Shown: positions 7,850 through 14,933 of the stretch, piece by piece
How positions within the stretch are numbered: the stretch's first letter is position 1
How the letters are laid out: each line of letters opens with the position of its first letter
Assembly (NCBI GenBank): GCA_050299555.1
Contig: JBNKWA010000042.1
Coordinates: forward strand, 1-29,708
Reading direction: 5' to 3'
Source of the DNA: JBNKWA01 sp050299555
Lineage (GTDB): Bacteria > Pseudomonadota > Alphaproteobacteria > Rhodobacterales > Rhodobacteraceae
DNA length: 29,708 bases
Notes under the pieces: generated by a model
Databases searched by the model: none
What the model was told of the DNA's origin: nothing
The model's input: only the letters and a program-made list of their open reading frames with translations
Program-made: the position numbers and the translations under genes

Positions 7850-8718
7850 GTAAGAAGCCGACCCGTTCCGACGCCGCCAGCCACCAGGTGGAGACCACCG
7901 GCCATAGCTGGGACGGCATCGAGGAGCTGAACAATCCGCTGCCGCGGTGGTGGCTGTGGCTGTTCTACGCCACCATCATCTGGGGCGTCATCTACTCCAT
8001 CGCCTATCCGGCCTGGCCGCTCATCAGCGGGGCCACGCCGGGGCTGCTGGGCTACTCCACCCGCCAGGAGGCGGCCGAGGACATCGCCGCCGCCGAGGCC
8101 GCCAACGCCGAGAACATGACTGCGCTGGCCGAGGTCGATCTGGCGACACTGCCCGACAACGCCGAACTCAACGGCTTTGCCGTCAATGCCGGTGCGGCGC
8201 TGTTCCGGGCCAACTGCTCGCAGTGCCATGGTGCCGGTGCCGCCGGCGCCAGGGGCTTCCCCAACCTGTTGGACGATGACTGGCTCTGGGGCGGCAGCAT
8301 CGAGGAGATCGCCTACACGATCGATCACGGTGTCCGCAACGAACAGGACGGCGACGCGCGTTTCAGCGAGATGCCTGCCTTCGGCGACATCCTGACCCCT
8401 GAAGAGGTCAGCGCCGTGGTGGCCTATGTCCGGCAGATCTCCGGGCAGGATGGCGATGCGGCTCTCGCCGGCGAAGGCGCAACGGTCTTCGCCGACAACT
8501 GCTCGGCCTGCCATGGCGAGGACGGCAAGGGGATGCGCGATGTCGGCGCCCCGAACCTCACCGACGCCATCTGGCTTTATGGCGGTGACGAGGCGACGCT
8601 GACCGAAACCGTCCAGAAGGCCCGCTACGGCGTGATGCCGGCCTGGGGCAAGCGGTTGAGCGACGCCGACGTCAACGCTCTGGCGGCCTATGTTCACCAG
8701 CTCGGCGGCGGCGAATAG
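7846..8718 (+). CDS. ccoP: cbb3 oxidase di-haem cytochrome c subunit
   Basis: The 290-residue CcoP has an N-terminal cytoplasmic stretch, one membrane helix (WWLWLFYATIIWGVIYSIAY) and two cytochrome c domains with haem sites NCSQCHGAGAAG and NCSACHGEDGKG. It accepts electrons from cytochrome c or the bc1 complex and passes them to CcoO. It is translationally coupled to ccoQ by an ATGA overlap. A strong hairpin follows its stop. Confidence 0.98.
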   Translation: MSKKPTRSDAASHQVETTGHSWDGIEELNNPLPRWWLWLFYATIIWGVIYSIAYPAWPLISGATPGLLGYSTRQEAAEDIAAAEAANAENMTALAEVDLATLPDNAELNGFAVNAGAALFRANCSQCHGAGAAGARGFPNLLDDDWLWGGSIEEIAYTIDHGVRNEQDGDARFSEMPAFGDILTPEEVSAVVAYVRQISGQDGDAALAGEGATVFADNCSACHGEDGKGMRDVGAPNLTDAIWLYGGDEATLTETVQKARYGVMPAWGKRLSDADVNALAAYVHQLGGGE

Positions 8719-8726
8719 ACGGCAGG

Positions 8727-8756
8727 CTGTGGCGTCATGGTCGCATGGCGCCACAG
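8727..8756 (+). terminator. hairpin between ccoP and ccoG
   Basis: CTGTGGCGTCATG (8727-8739), loop GTCG, then CATGGCGCCACAG (8744-8756) forms a 13-bp stem with a single G-U wobble. It starts 8 nt after the ccoP stop. No T-run follows, so it is more likely an attenuator or an mRNA 3'-end stabiliser separating ccoNOQP from ccoGHIS than an efficient intrinsic terminator. Confidence 0.65.
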
Positions 8757-8807
8757 ACGGGGATCTGTTAGATCGGTGGTCCCCATCAACTCCAAAAAGC
8801 CAGTGCC

Positions 8808-10349
8808 ATGTCCGTGTCCGAGCCAAACACTCCACTTTACGCTGCGCACGAACCGGTCTTTCCGCGCCGCGTAAGCGGGCGCTTCCGCAGCCTTAAGTGG
8901 ATCATCATGGCGGTGACGCTGGGCATCTATTACCTGACGCCCTGGATCCGCTGGGACCGTGGCCCCGAACTGCCCGATCAGGCAGTGCTGGTGGATATGG
9001 CCGGGCGCCGGTTCTACTTCTTCTGGATCGAGATCTGGCCGCACGAGTTCTACTTCGTGGCCGGGCTTCTCATCATGGCGGGCCTGGGGCTGTTCCTGTT
9101 CACCAGCGCGCTCGGCCGGGTCTGGTGCGGCTATACCTGCCCGCAGACGGTCTGGACCGACCTCTTCATCCTGACCGAGCGCTGGGTCGAGGGTGACCGG
9201 AACGCCCGCGTGCGGCTCTGGAACGCGCCGTGGGATGCCCGCAAGCTGCGGCTGCGGCTGACCAAATGGACGCTCTGGCTCCTCATCGGTCTGGCCACTG
9301 GCGGCGCCTGGGTGTTCTACTTCGCCGACGCGCCGACGCTGCTCAACGCGCTTGTGACCGGCACCGCGCATCCCATCGCCTACACCACGATCGCGGTGCT
9401 GACCTTCACGACCTTCTTCATGGGCGGCATCGCCCGCGAGCAGGTCTGCATCTACGCCTGCCCCTGGCCGCGCATCCAGGCCGCGATGATGGACGAGGAC
9501 ACCCTGACCATCGGCTACCGCGAATGGCGGGGCGAGCCGCGCGGCAAGGGCCTGCGGCGCCGCGAGGCGGCCGAGGGCACCGAAACGGTCAGCTATGCCG
9601 CCGGCGAGAAGCACGGCGGCACCTCGCCGAAACTGCCGATCCCCCGCCTGAGGCCGGGCATGGGCGCGCCGCTCCCGGCCAAGAACAGCCCCGGCGACTG
9701 CATCGACTGCAATGCCTGCGTGAACGTCTGTCCCATGGGCATCGACATCCGCGACGGCCAGCAGCTCGGCTGCATCACCTGCGGCCTCTGCATCGATGCC
9801 TGCGACGAGGTCATGGGCAAGATCGGCAAGCCGCGCGGCCTGATCGACTACTTCGCCCTCTCCGACGAGGCGCTCGAGCGCGCCGGCGGCACCGGCAAGC
9901 CGATCCGCAAGCATGTCTTCCGCCCGCGCACCATCCTCTACACCAGCCTCTGGTCCGCCGTCGGCGCCGGGCTGCTCTTCGCGCTCTTCATCCGTCCCGA
10001 CATCGACCTGACCGTGGCGCCGGTGCGCAACCCCACCTACGTCACCCTGTCGGACGGCTCGATCCGCAACAGCTACGACGTGCGGCTGCTCAACAAGCAT
10101 GGCGACGCCCGCCCGTTCCGCATCACGCTCAGGGGCGACCCGACCCTTCGCGCCGAACTCGAGGGCACCATCTACGATTCCGTCGAGGTGCCGGCGAACG
10201 AGCAGCTTCTGCAGCGGGTCTACGTCGTTTCGCCGCCGGACTCGATCCCCGCCACGTCCGGGCGGACCGAGTTCCGGATCTGGGTCGAAGACCTCTCGAA
10301 CGGCGACCGCGCCTATGCCGATACCGTCTTCAACGGCAAGGAGGAGTGA
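8808..10349 (+). CDS. ccoG: CcoG/RdxA/FixG ferredoxin-like assembly factor
   Basis: The 513-residue membrane iron-sulphur protein belongs to the CcoG (FixG/RdxA) family, shown in Rhodobacter to reduce Cu(II) for delivery to the cbb3 oxidase. Visible features are several membrane helices in the first 230 residues, cysteine motifs VWCGYTCPQTVW and CIYACPWPR, and two ferredoxin-type clusters in DCIDCNACVNVCPMGID and LGCITCGLCIDACDEV (residues about 303-342). A further helix near 380 and a C-terminal immunoglobulin-like periplasmic domain follow. It starts 89 nt after ccoP, beyond a hairpin. I see no FNR box directly upstream, so it may depend on read-through or another promoter. Confidence 0.97.
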   Translation: MSVSEPNTPLYAAHEPVFPRRVSGRFRSLKWIIMAVTLGIYYLTPWIRWDRGPELPDQAVLVDMAGRRFYFFWIEIWPHEFYFVAGLLIMAGLGLFLFTSALGRVWCGYTCPQTVWTDLFILTERWVEGDRNARVRLWNAPWDARKLRLRLTKWTLWLLIGLATGGAWVFYFADAPTLLNALVTGTAHPIAYTTIAVLTFTTFFMGGIAREQVCIYACPWPRIQAAMMDEDTLTIGYREWRGEPRGKGLRRREAAEGTETVSYAAGEKHGGTSPKLPIPRLRPGMGAPLPAKNSPGDCIDCNACVNVCPMGIDIRDGQQLGCITCGLCIDACDEVMGKIGKPRGLIDYFALSDEALERAGGTGKPIRKHVFRPRTILYTSLWSAVGAGLLFALFIRPDIDLTVAPVRNPTYVTLSDGSIRNSYDVRLLNKHGDARPFRITLRGDPTLRAELEGTIYDSVEVPANEQLLQRVYVVSPPDSIPATSGRTEFRIWVEDLSNGDRAYADTVFNGKEE

Positions 10350-10350
10350 C

Positions 10351-10818
10351 ATGGCCCGGCTCTTTCGCGGCCCGATCACCGGCTTCCGCTTCTTCCTGAT
10401 CTTCTCGTCGTTCTTCGTCGTCATCATCGCCGTGAACATGGTGCTGGCGGTCAAGGCGGTCTCCACCTTCCCGGGTCTCGAGGTGCCCAACTCCTACGTC
10501 GCCAGCCAGACCTTCGACGCCGAACGCACCGCGCAGGAGGCGCTGGGCTGGACCGTCGCCGCAGAGGTCGAGGGGCAGGAGCTGGTCCTCACCATCACCG
10601 GCCGCGACGGAAAGCCGGTGCAGCCCGCCTCGGTCACCGGCACCTTCGGCCGCGCCACCACCACCCGCGACGACCTGACCCCCGCCTTCGCCTTCGACGG
10701 CTCCGCCTATCGCGCCCCGGTCCGGGCGGCCCCGGGCAACTGGAACCTGCGGCTCAAGGCCGTGGCCGAGGACGGCACTCCGTTCCATCAGCGGATCGTG
10801 CTGCACGTCACGGGATGA
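10351..10818 (+). CDS. ccoH: CcoH/FixH oxidase assembly protein
   Basis: The start at 10351 is set by GAGGAG inside the end of ccoG and gives 155 residues; the open frame upstream overlaps ccoG and is not coding. It has one N-terminal membrane helix (FFLIFSSFFVVIIAVNMVLA) and a periplasmic beta-rich domain including ALGWTV, FDGSAYRAP and GNWNLRLKA, typical of FixH/CcoH. CcoH is needed for stable assembly of the cbb3 complex. It lies 1 nt after ccoG, and its stop overlaps ccoI as ATGA (10815-10818). Confidence 0.95.
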   Translation: MARLFRGPITGFRFFLIFSSFFVVIIAVNMVLAVKAVSTFPGLEVPNSYVASQTFDAERTAQEALGWTVAAEVEGQELVLTITGRDGKPVQPASVTGTFGRATTTRDDLTPAFAFDGSAYRAPVRAAPGNWNLRLKAVAEDGTPFHQRIVLHVTG

Positions 10819-12980
10819 CCGCGGTCGACCTTCCCGGCACCGCCGCCTGCCCGGCCTGCGCCACCGCACCCCTGGCCGGCGAGCTGTCGCGGCGGACGGG
10901 CGGCGAGGCGATCTACCTGTCGCTGCCGACCATCCACTGCGCCGCTTGCATCTCCACCGTCGAGAACGGCCTTCTGGCCCTGCCCGGGGTTCACGACGCG
11001 CGCGTCAACCTGACCCGCAAGCGCGCCACCATCAGGGCCGAGGGTCTGACCGCCAGCGATCTCGCCGCGGCCGTCTCGGCGCTCGGCTACGAGGCGCAGC
11101 CGCTCGATGCCGCGACCCTGTCCGCCGGGGCCAGCGATGCCGCCGCCCGCGACCTGTCCATGCGCCTCGGCGTGGCCGGCTTCGCGATGATGAACGTGAT
11201 GCTGCTGTCGGTGGCGGTCTGGTCCGGGGCGGCCGACGCCACCCGCGACCTCTTCCACTGGATCTCGGCCGCCATCGCGCTGCCGGCCATCGCCTTCGCC
11301 GCCCAGCCGTTCTTCCGCAACGCCCTTGCCGCCCTGCGGGCGCTCAGGCTGAACATGGACGTGCCGATCTCGCTGGCGATCCTGCTGGCGGCGGCGATGT
11401 CGGTGGCCGAGACGGCGCGCCATGGCGGTCAGGTCTATTTCGACGCGGCGCTGTCGCTCACCTTCTTCCTGCTGGCCGGGCGCTGGCTCGACCAGCGCAT
11501 GCGCAGCACCGCGCGCTCGGCGGCCACCGAGCTGGCGGCGCTCGAGGTGCCAACGGCGCTGCGCCTCGAGGCCGGCGGGCCGGTCACCGTGCCGGCCTCG
11601 GCGCTCGGCGTCGGCGACCGGCTGCTGGTGCGCCCCGGTGCCCGGGTCGCCGTGGATGGCGTGATCGAAGAGGGCGAAAGCGAGCTCGACCGCGCCTTCC
11701 TGACCGGCGAGACCGAGCCGGCGGCCGCCGGTCCCGGCGATGCGCTGCGGGCTGGTGAGCTGAACCTGACCGGGCCGCTGACCGTCCGCGCCACGGCCGT
11801 GGGCCGCGACACCACGCTGCATGCGCTGGCCGATCTGGTGGCCGCGGCCGAGACCGGGCGCTCGCGCTACACCTCGCTTGCCGACCGGGCGGCGCGCATC
11901 TACGCGCCGGCGGTGCACCTTCTGGCCCTTGCCGCCTTCGCCTTCTGGCTGGCCCAGGGGCTGGAGCTGCGGCTGGCCCTCAACATCGCCGTCGCCGTCC
12001 TCATCATCACCTGCCCCTGCGCGCTGGGGCTGGCAGTGCCGGCGGTCTCCACCGTCGCTTCGGGGCGGCTGTTCCGGGCCGGGCTTCTGGTCAAGGACGC
12101 CACCGCGCTGGAACGGTTGGCCGAGGTGGACGCGGTGATCCTCGACAAGACCGGCACGCTCACCACGGGCGAGCCGGTGCTGAGCGAGGCGGCTGCCCTC
12201 GCGCCTCTCGACCTGGCGCTCGCGGCCGCCCTGGCCGAGGGCTCCGACCATCCCCGTTCCCGGGCCATCGCCGCCGCCGCCCGCGGCCGCGATCTGCCCG
12301 AGGTCACCGTGACCGACCGGCGCGAATGGCCGGGGCAGGGGGTGTCGGCACTCTGGAACGGGCGAAAGGTGCGGCTTGGCCGCGGTGCATGGGCCGGCGA
12401 CGGCGACGGCACCTGCCTTGCCGTCGAGGGCGAGGCGCCGGTCGCGCTCGGCTTCGACGAACAGCTTCGCCCCGGCGCGGCAGAGCTGGTCGCCGCGCTG
12501 GGCGCGCGCGGCCTGCCGGTGACGCTGCTGTCCGGCGACGCCGAACCCGTCGTGGCGCGGCTGGCCGGGTCGCTCGGCATCGCCGACTGGCAGGCCGGCC
12601 TGATGCCCGAGGACAAGATCGCGGTACTGCAGGCGCGGGCCGATGCGGGCCAGCGGATCCTGATGGTGGGCGACGGGCTCAACGATGTCGGGGCTCTGGC
12701 GCTGGCCCATGTCTCCATCGCGCCCGCCTCGGCGCTGGAGGCCACCCGGGTCGCCGCCGACATGGTGCTGGTGGGCAGCGACCTCGCCCGCCTCGGCGAC
12801 GCCATGCGCATCGCCACCCGGGCCCGGCGCCGGATCATGGAGAATTTCGGCCTCGCCGCGGCCTACAACCTGATCGCGGTGCCGGTGGCGTTCCTGGGCT
12901 TCGCCACGCCGCTGGCGGCGGCCATCGCCATGTCTACCTCGTCGATCCTGGTTTCGCTCAATGCGCTGCGGGTACGCTGA
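10815..12980 (+). CDS. ccoI: CcoI/FixI copper-exporting P1B-type ATPase
   Basis: The 721-residue protein is a CopA2-like P-type ATPase that moves copper across the inner membrane for CuB insertion into CcoN. Motifs in order are CPACATAP (residues 12-19), the HMA site HCAACI, the actuator TGE (FLTGETEPA), the membrane metal site CPCALG, the phosphorylation site DKTGT, and the hinge GDGLND. About eight membrane helices fit P1B topology. It is coupled to ccoH by ATGA and lies 3 nt before ccoS. Confidence 0.97.
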   Translation: MTAVDLPGTAACPACATAPLAGELSRRTGGEAIYLSLPTIHCAACISTVENGLLALPGVHDARVNLTRKRATIRAEGLTASDLAAAVSALGYEAQPLDAATLSAGASDAAARDLSMRLGVAGFAMMNVMLLSVAVWSGAADATRDLFHWISAAIALPAIAFAAQPFFRNALAALRALRLNMDVPISLAILLAAAMSVAETARHGGQVYFDAALSLTFFLLAGRWLDQRMRSTARSAATELAALEVPTALRLEAGGPVTVPASALGVGDRLLVRPGARVAVDGVIEEGESELDRAFLTGETEPAAAGPGDALRAGELNLTGPLTVRATAVGRDTTLHALADLVAAAETGRSRYTSLADRAARIYAPAVHLLALAAFAFWLAQGLELRLALNIAVAVLIITCPCALGLAVPAVSTVASGRLFRAGLLVKDATALERLAEVDAVILDKTGTLTTGEPVLSEAAALAPLDLALAAALAEGSDHPRSRAIAAAARGRDLPEVTVTDRREWPGQGVSALWNGRKVRLGRGAWAGDGDGTCLAVEGEAPVALGFDEQLRPGAAELVAALGARGLPVTLLSGDAEPVVARLAGSLGIADWQAGLMPEDKIAVLQARADAGQRILMVGDGLNDVGALALAHVSIAPASALEATRVAADMVLVGSDLARLGDAMRIATRARRRIMENFGLAAAYNLIAVPVAFLGFATPLAAAIAMSTSSILVSLNALRVR

Positions 12981-12983
12981 ACC

Positions 12984-13151
12984 ATGAACGTGCTGGTGAT
13001 CCTGATCCCGGTGTCGCTGGTGCTCGGCGGACTGGGGCTGGCGGCGTTCTACTGGACCATGCGCAGCCGGCAATACGACGACCCCGACGGCGATGCCGAG
13101 CGGATCCTGCGTCCCGACTACGACGACCGGCCGGCCACCCCGCGCGAGTGA
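12984..13151 (+). CDS. ccoS: CcoS/FixS oxidase maturation protein
   Basis: A 55-residue frame starts MNVLVILIPVSLVLGGLGLA, one membrane helix, then AFYWTMRSRQYDDPDGDAER, the characteristic 'W..RSRQYDD..GDA.RIL' signature of CcoS/FixS. CcoS is required for cofactor insertion into cbb3 oxidase. It begins 3 nt after ccoI and closes the ccoGHIS operon. Confidence 0.96.
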   Translation: MNVLVILIPVSLVLGGLGLAAFYWTMRSRQYDDPDGDAERILRPDYDDRPATPRE

Positions 13152-13190
13152 CGGCATCGGGATCCTGGCCGCTTGAATTGCGCCGGTTTT

Positions 13191-13239
13191 GTCGCGCCCG
13201 GGCGCTCCCCGCCCACCCACCCTCGCGCCCGGGCGCGAC
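13191..13239 (+). repeat. C-rich-loop hairpin repeat, copy 1
   Basis: GTCGCGCCCGGGCGC (13191-13205) and GCGCCCGGGCGCGAC (13225-13239) are perfect 15-bp inverted arms around the 19-nt spacer TCCCCGCCCACCCACCCTC. It starts 40 nt after the ccoS stop with the C-rich loop on the coding strand. Three further copies with near-identical arms and loop are at 14339-14389 (minus), 19531-19629 and 22505-22553. A 3'-end role (termination, Rho loading or mRNA stabilisation) is inferred from position. Confidence 0.85.
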
Positions 13240-13347
13240 AGGAAGACCGGAAGCGCCCCTCCGGGTTGAAGCGGATCAAATCCCGGGCGGCTTCGCAGCG
13301 CCTCCGCTGATATCCGTGTTTCTGGCGGGACCGACAGAAAGCCGGCC

Positions 13348-13526
13348 GTCCCCACCGGCGTTAACACTTTTTTTCTTTGAAATCAGATAGTTGATAGGGC
13401 GTCCCCGTGGGGACGCCCTGCGGGGCGCCGGGGCTGCACTGGCATCGGCCCGTTCGCGTCCCCACATGCGTCCCCACGGGTTTCGTCGCAAATTCAGTGA
13501 CTTGACCCCCCGTCCCCATGGGGACG
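13348..13526 (+). repeat. modular palindrome element A
   Basis: This element has two modules. Module 1 is GTCCCCA (13348-13354), a 45-nt AT-rich spacer ending TTGAT plus 4 nt, and the palindrome CGTCCCCGTGGGGACG (13400-13415). Module 2 has GTCCCCA twice (13458-13464, 13470-13476), a 34-nt spacer ending TTGAC plus 4 nt, and CGTCCCCATGGGGACG (13511-13526). The same design recurs at 14264-14475 and 26280-26545. It occupies the convergent gap between ccoS and the phasin gene and holds no credible gene. Confidence 0.9.
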
Positions 13527-13551
13527 CCCCGCGCCGGGGTGCGGCCGGAGG

Positions 13552-14031
13552 TCAGCCGCGCTTGAATTCCTCCATGGCAGTGGCCAGCCGCTGCTCGGTG
13601 TCCTTGTAGGCCTTCTCGCTGGCTTCGCGGGTCGCTTCGGCGACTTCCTTCATCAGGGCCAGCGAGCGTTCCACGGCCCGGGCATTGGCATCGGCCGCCT
13701 GCCTGGCCGCCTCGGCACCGCCCGCCGCCTGCAGCTCCGTGGCGTACTCGCGCGCCGCCGCCGTCATGCGCTCGAAGATGTCCATCTGCTTCTTCATCAT
13801 CGAGCGATAGGCTTCGGCCGCCGCCTTGTTCGCCTCGGCCATCGCCTCGAAGCCGCGGCGGCCGCGGTCCATCGCGTCGCCGAGGCCGACCCCGCCCGGC
13901 ATCATCGCCTGCATCTGCTCCATGAACTTCTGCGGATCGAAGACCTCACGGATCTTGTCCGGGTCGTAGGCACCCCAGAAGCCCTCGATCATCTTCGACA
14001 GATCGAACGTCGTATCCGCCTTTTTCGCCAT
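13552..14031 (-). CDS. phasin family protein
   Basis: The 159-residue protein starts MAKKADTTFDLSKMIEGFWG and is almost entirely helical and rich in Ala, Glu and Lys. It contains the phasin-like segments FEAMAEANKAAAEAYRSMMK, FERMTAAAREYATELQA and ALMKEVAEATREASEKAY. Phasins coat polyhydroxyalkanoate granules and control their size. GGAGGAGGG lies about 7 nt before the ATG. The gene stands alone, with modular repeat elements on both sides in inverted orientation. Its assignment rests on composition and typical phasin phrasing; no biosynthesis genes are adjacent. Confidence 0.88.
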   Translation of the reverse strand: MAKKADTTFDLSKMIEGFWGAYDPDKIREVFDPQKFMEQMQAMMPGGVGLGDAMDRGRRGFEAMAEANKAAAEAYRSMMKKQMDIFERMTAAAREYATELQAAGGAEAARQAADANARAVERSLALMKEVAEATREASEKAYKDTEQRLATAMEEFKRG

Positions 14032-14263
14032 CTCAGCCCTCCTCCCATGCGTGGTGCTGCCGGCGCAACGGCGCCGATTTCTGGTGGGCTGATGTTACTC
14101 ACAAACATTCCCGGTCGGAAAGTTTATCGCTTAGACATTGGTCGAACGAAGCGCCCCCGCCGGCTCAGGGGCAAGGCCTTGGGTCCTGGTGCGGAGCGCC
14201 AGCGACCGCCGCCGAGGGCCCTCGATGGGCCCGAAGGCGGCGCGACCCGGCCTGGCCCTGATG
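14032..14263. promoter_or_regulatory. upstream region of the phasin gene
   Basis: No gene is visible here. The 5' leader of the minus-strand phasin gene (14032-14140) is less GC-rich than its surroundings near 14090-14150 and probably holds the promoter, but I could not assign -35/-10 boxes with confidence. The remainder up to 14263 is GC-rich without recognisable structure. Confidence 0.3.
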
Positions 14264-14475
14264 CGTCCCCATGGGGACGGGGTGTCAAACCGCTGATTTC
14301 GCTGAATTTCCCGTGGGGACACTCTGGGGACAGGTCGAGATCGCGCCCGGGCGCGAGGGTGGGCGGGCGGGGAGCGGCCGGGCGCGATCGGGGCCGAAGT
14401 CCGGGCGTCCCCATGGGGACGGGTGGTCAACCAATTGATATTATTACATTTTGCGTGGGGACACCGCATGGGGAC
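14264..14475 (-). repeat. modular palindrome element B (inverted)
   Basis: Read on the minus strand, module 1 has heptamers at 14475-14469 and 14462-14456, a 34-nt spacer ending TTGAC plus 4 nt, and the palindrome CGTCCCCATGGGGACG at 14406-14421. Module 2 has heptamers at 14331-14325 and 14320-14314, a 34-nt spacer ending TTGAC plus 4 nt, and the palindrome at 14264-14279. A copy of the C-rich-loop hairpin is nested in the interior. Element B is in the opposite orientation to A, so both present module 2 to the phasin gene. Confidence 0.9.
14339..14389 (-). repeat. C-rich-loop hairpin repeat, copy 3 (nested in B)
   Basis: GATCGCGCCCGGGCGC (14339-14354) and GCGGCCGGGCGCGATC (14374-14389) are 16-nt arms with one mismatch around a 19-nt spacer. 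The C-rich strand is the minus strand. It lies 141 nt downstream of the minus-strand gene ending at 14530, so it keeps the same sense relative to its upstream gene as the other copies. It sits between the two modules of element B. Confidence 0.82.
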
Positions 14476-14529
14476 GGTGCGGCTGGTACAAGATCGGGGC
14501 CTTGCCCCCGCGCCAAACCCCGAAACATC

Positions 14530-14931
14530 CTAGACGCCGGTGTCCGGCCCCGGGCAGTCCAGCGGTTCGTCGTCGATGCGGTCCAAGAGCAGTTCCGAGG
14601 CATCGCCCGGCGGCACGTCCGCCAGCCGCGCCCGGAATCGTCCGCCGCGCTCCTCGAAATGCCAGCATTGCGGGGCGGGGCTGGTCTCGTAGGCAAAGCA
14701 GATCAGCCCGTCCTCCTCCCACCAGATGCCGTCGGTGCATTCGCCGTCGGCATAGCGCCAGCGCGCCCTGCGGCCGTCGAAATACTGCTCGGCGCCGTAT
14801 TCCAGCGGTGCCCCGGTGCCTTGCCGGAAATACAGCGTATGGCCCTCGGCCATCGCCTCGAAGGCATCGCCATCCACCGGCCCGTCCGCCCGGGCGGGCA
14901 GTGCCGACAGCATCAGCACCGCCAGCGCCAT
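14530..14931 (-). CDS. secreted four-cysteine protein, paralogue 1
   Basis: The 133-residue product has a short signal peptide (MALAVLMLSALPARADG). The mature part reads HTLYFRQGTG...EQYFDGRRARWRYADGECTDG...LICFAYETSPAPQCW. Four cysteines follow the first by 13, 11 and 37 residues, exactly as in the protein at 17161-17589, with which it shares H-x-L-x-Y, EQY, DGxC, CFxYE/CFYWE and PLxC. Its ATG follows the DUF255 stop by 2 nt, so it is the last gene of that operon. I do not know its function; disulphide bonding in the periplasm is inferred. Confidence 0.82.
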   Translation of the reverse strand: MALAVLMLSALPARADGPVDGDAFEAMAEGHTLYFRQGTGAPLEYGAEQYFDGRRARWRYADGECTDGIWWEEDGLICFAYETSPAPQCWHFEERGGRFRARLADVPPGDASELLLDRIDDEPLDCPGPDTGV

Positions 14932-14933
14932 CC

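Noticed and set aside
2475..13367. Very long open frames opposite ccoNOP, ccoG, ccoI and the imelysin operon
   Set aside because: They are antisense to strongly recognised genes, have Arg/Gly/His/Pro-rich translations without domains, and arise from the scarcity of stop codons in GC-rich DNA.
13391..14469. Short frames through the modular elements with recurring SPWGR / RPHGDA peptides
   Set aside because: The recurring peptides are translations of the repeated palindrome in different frames, not conserved proteins.
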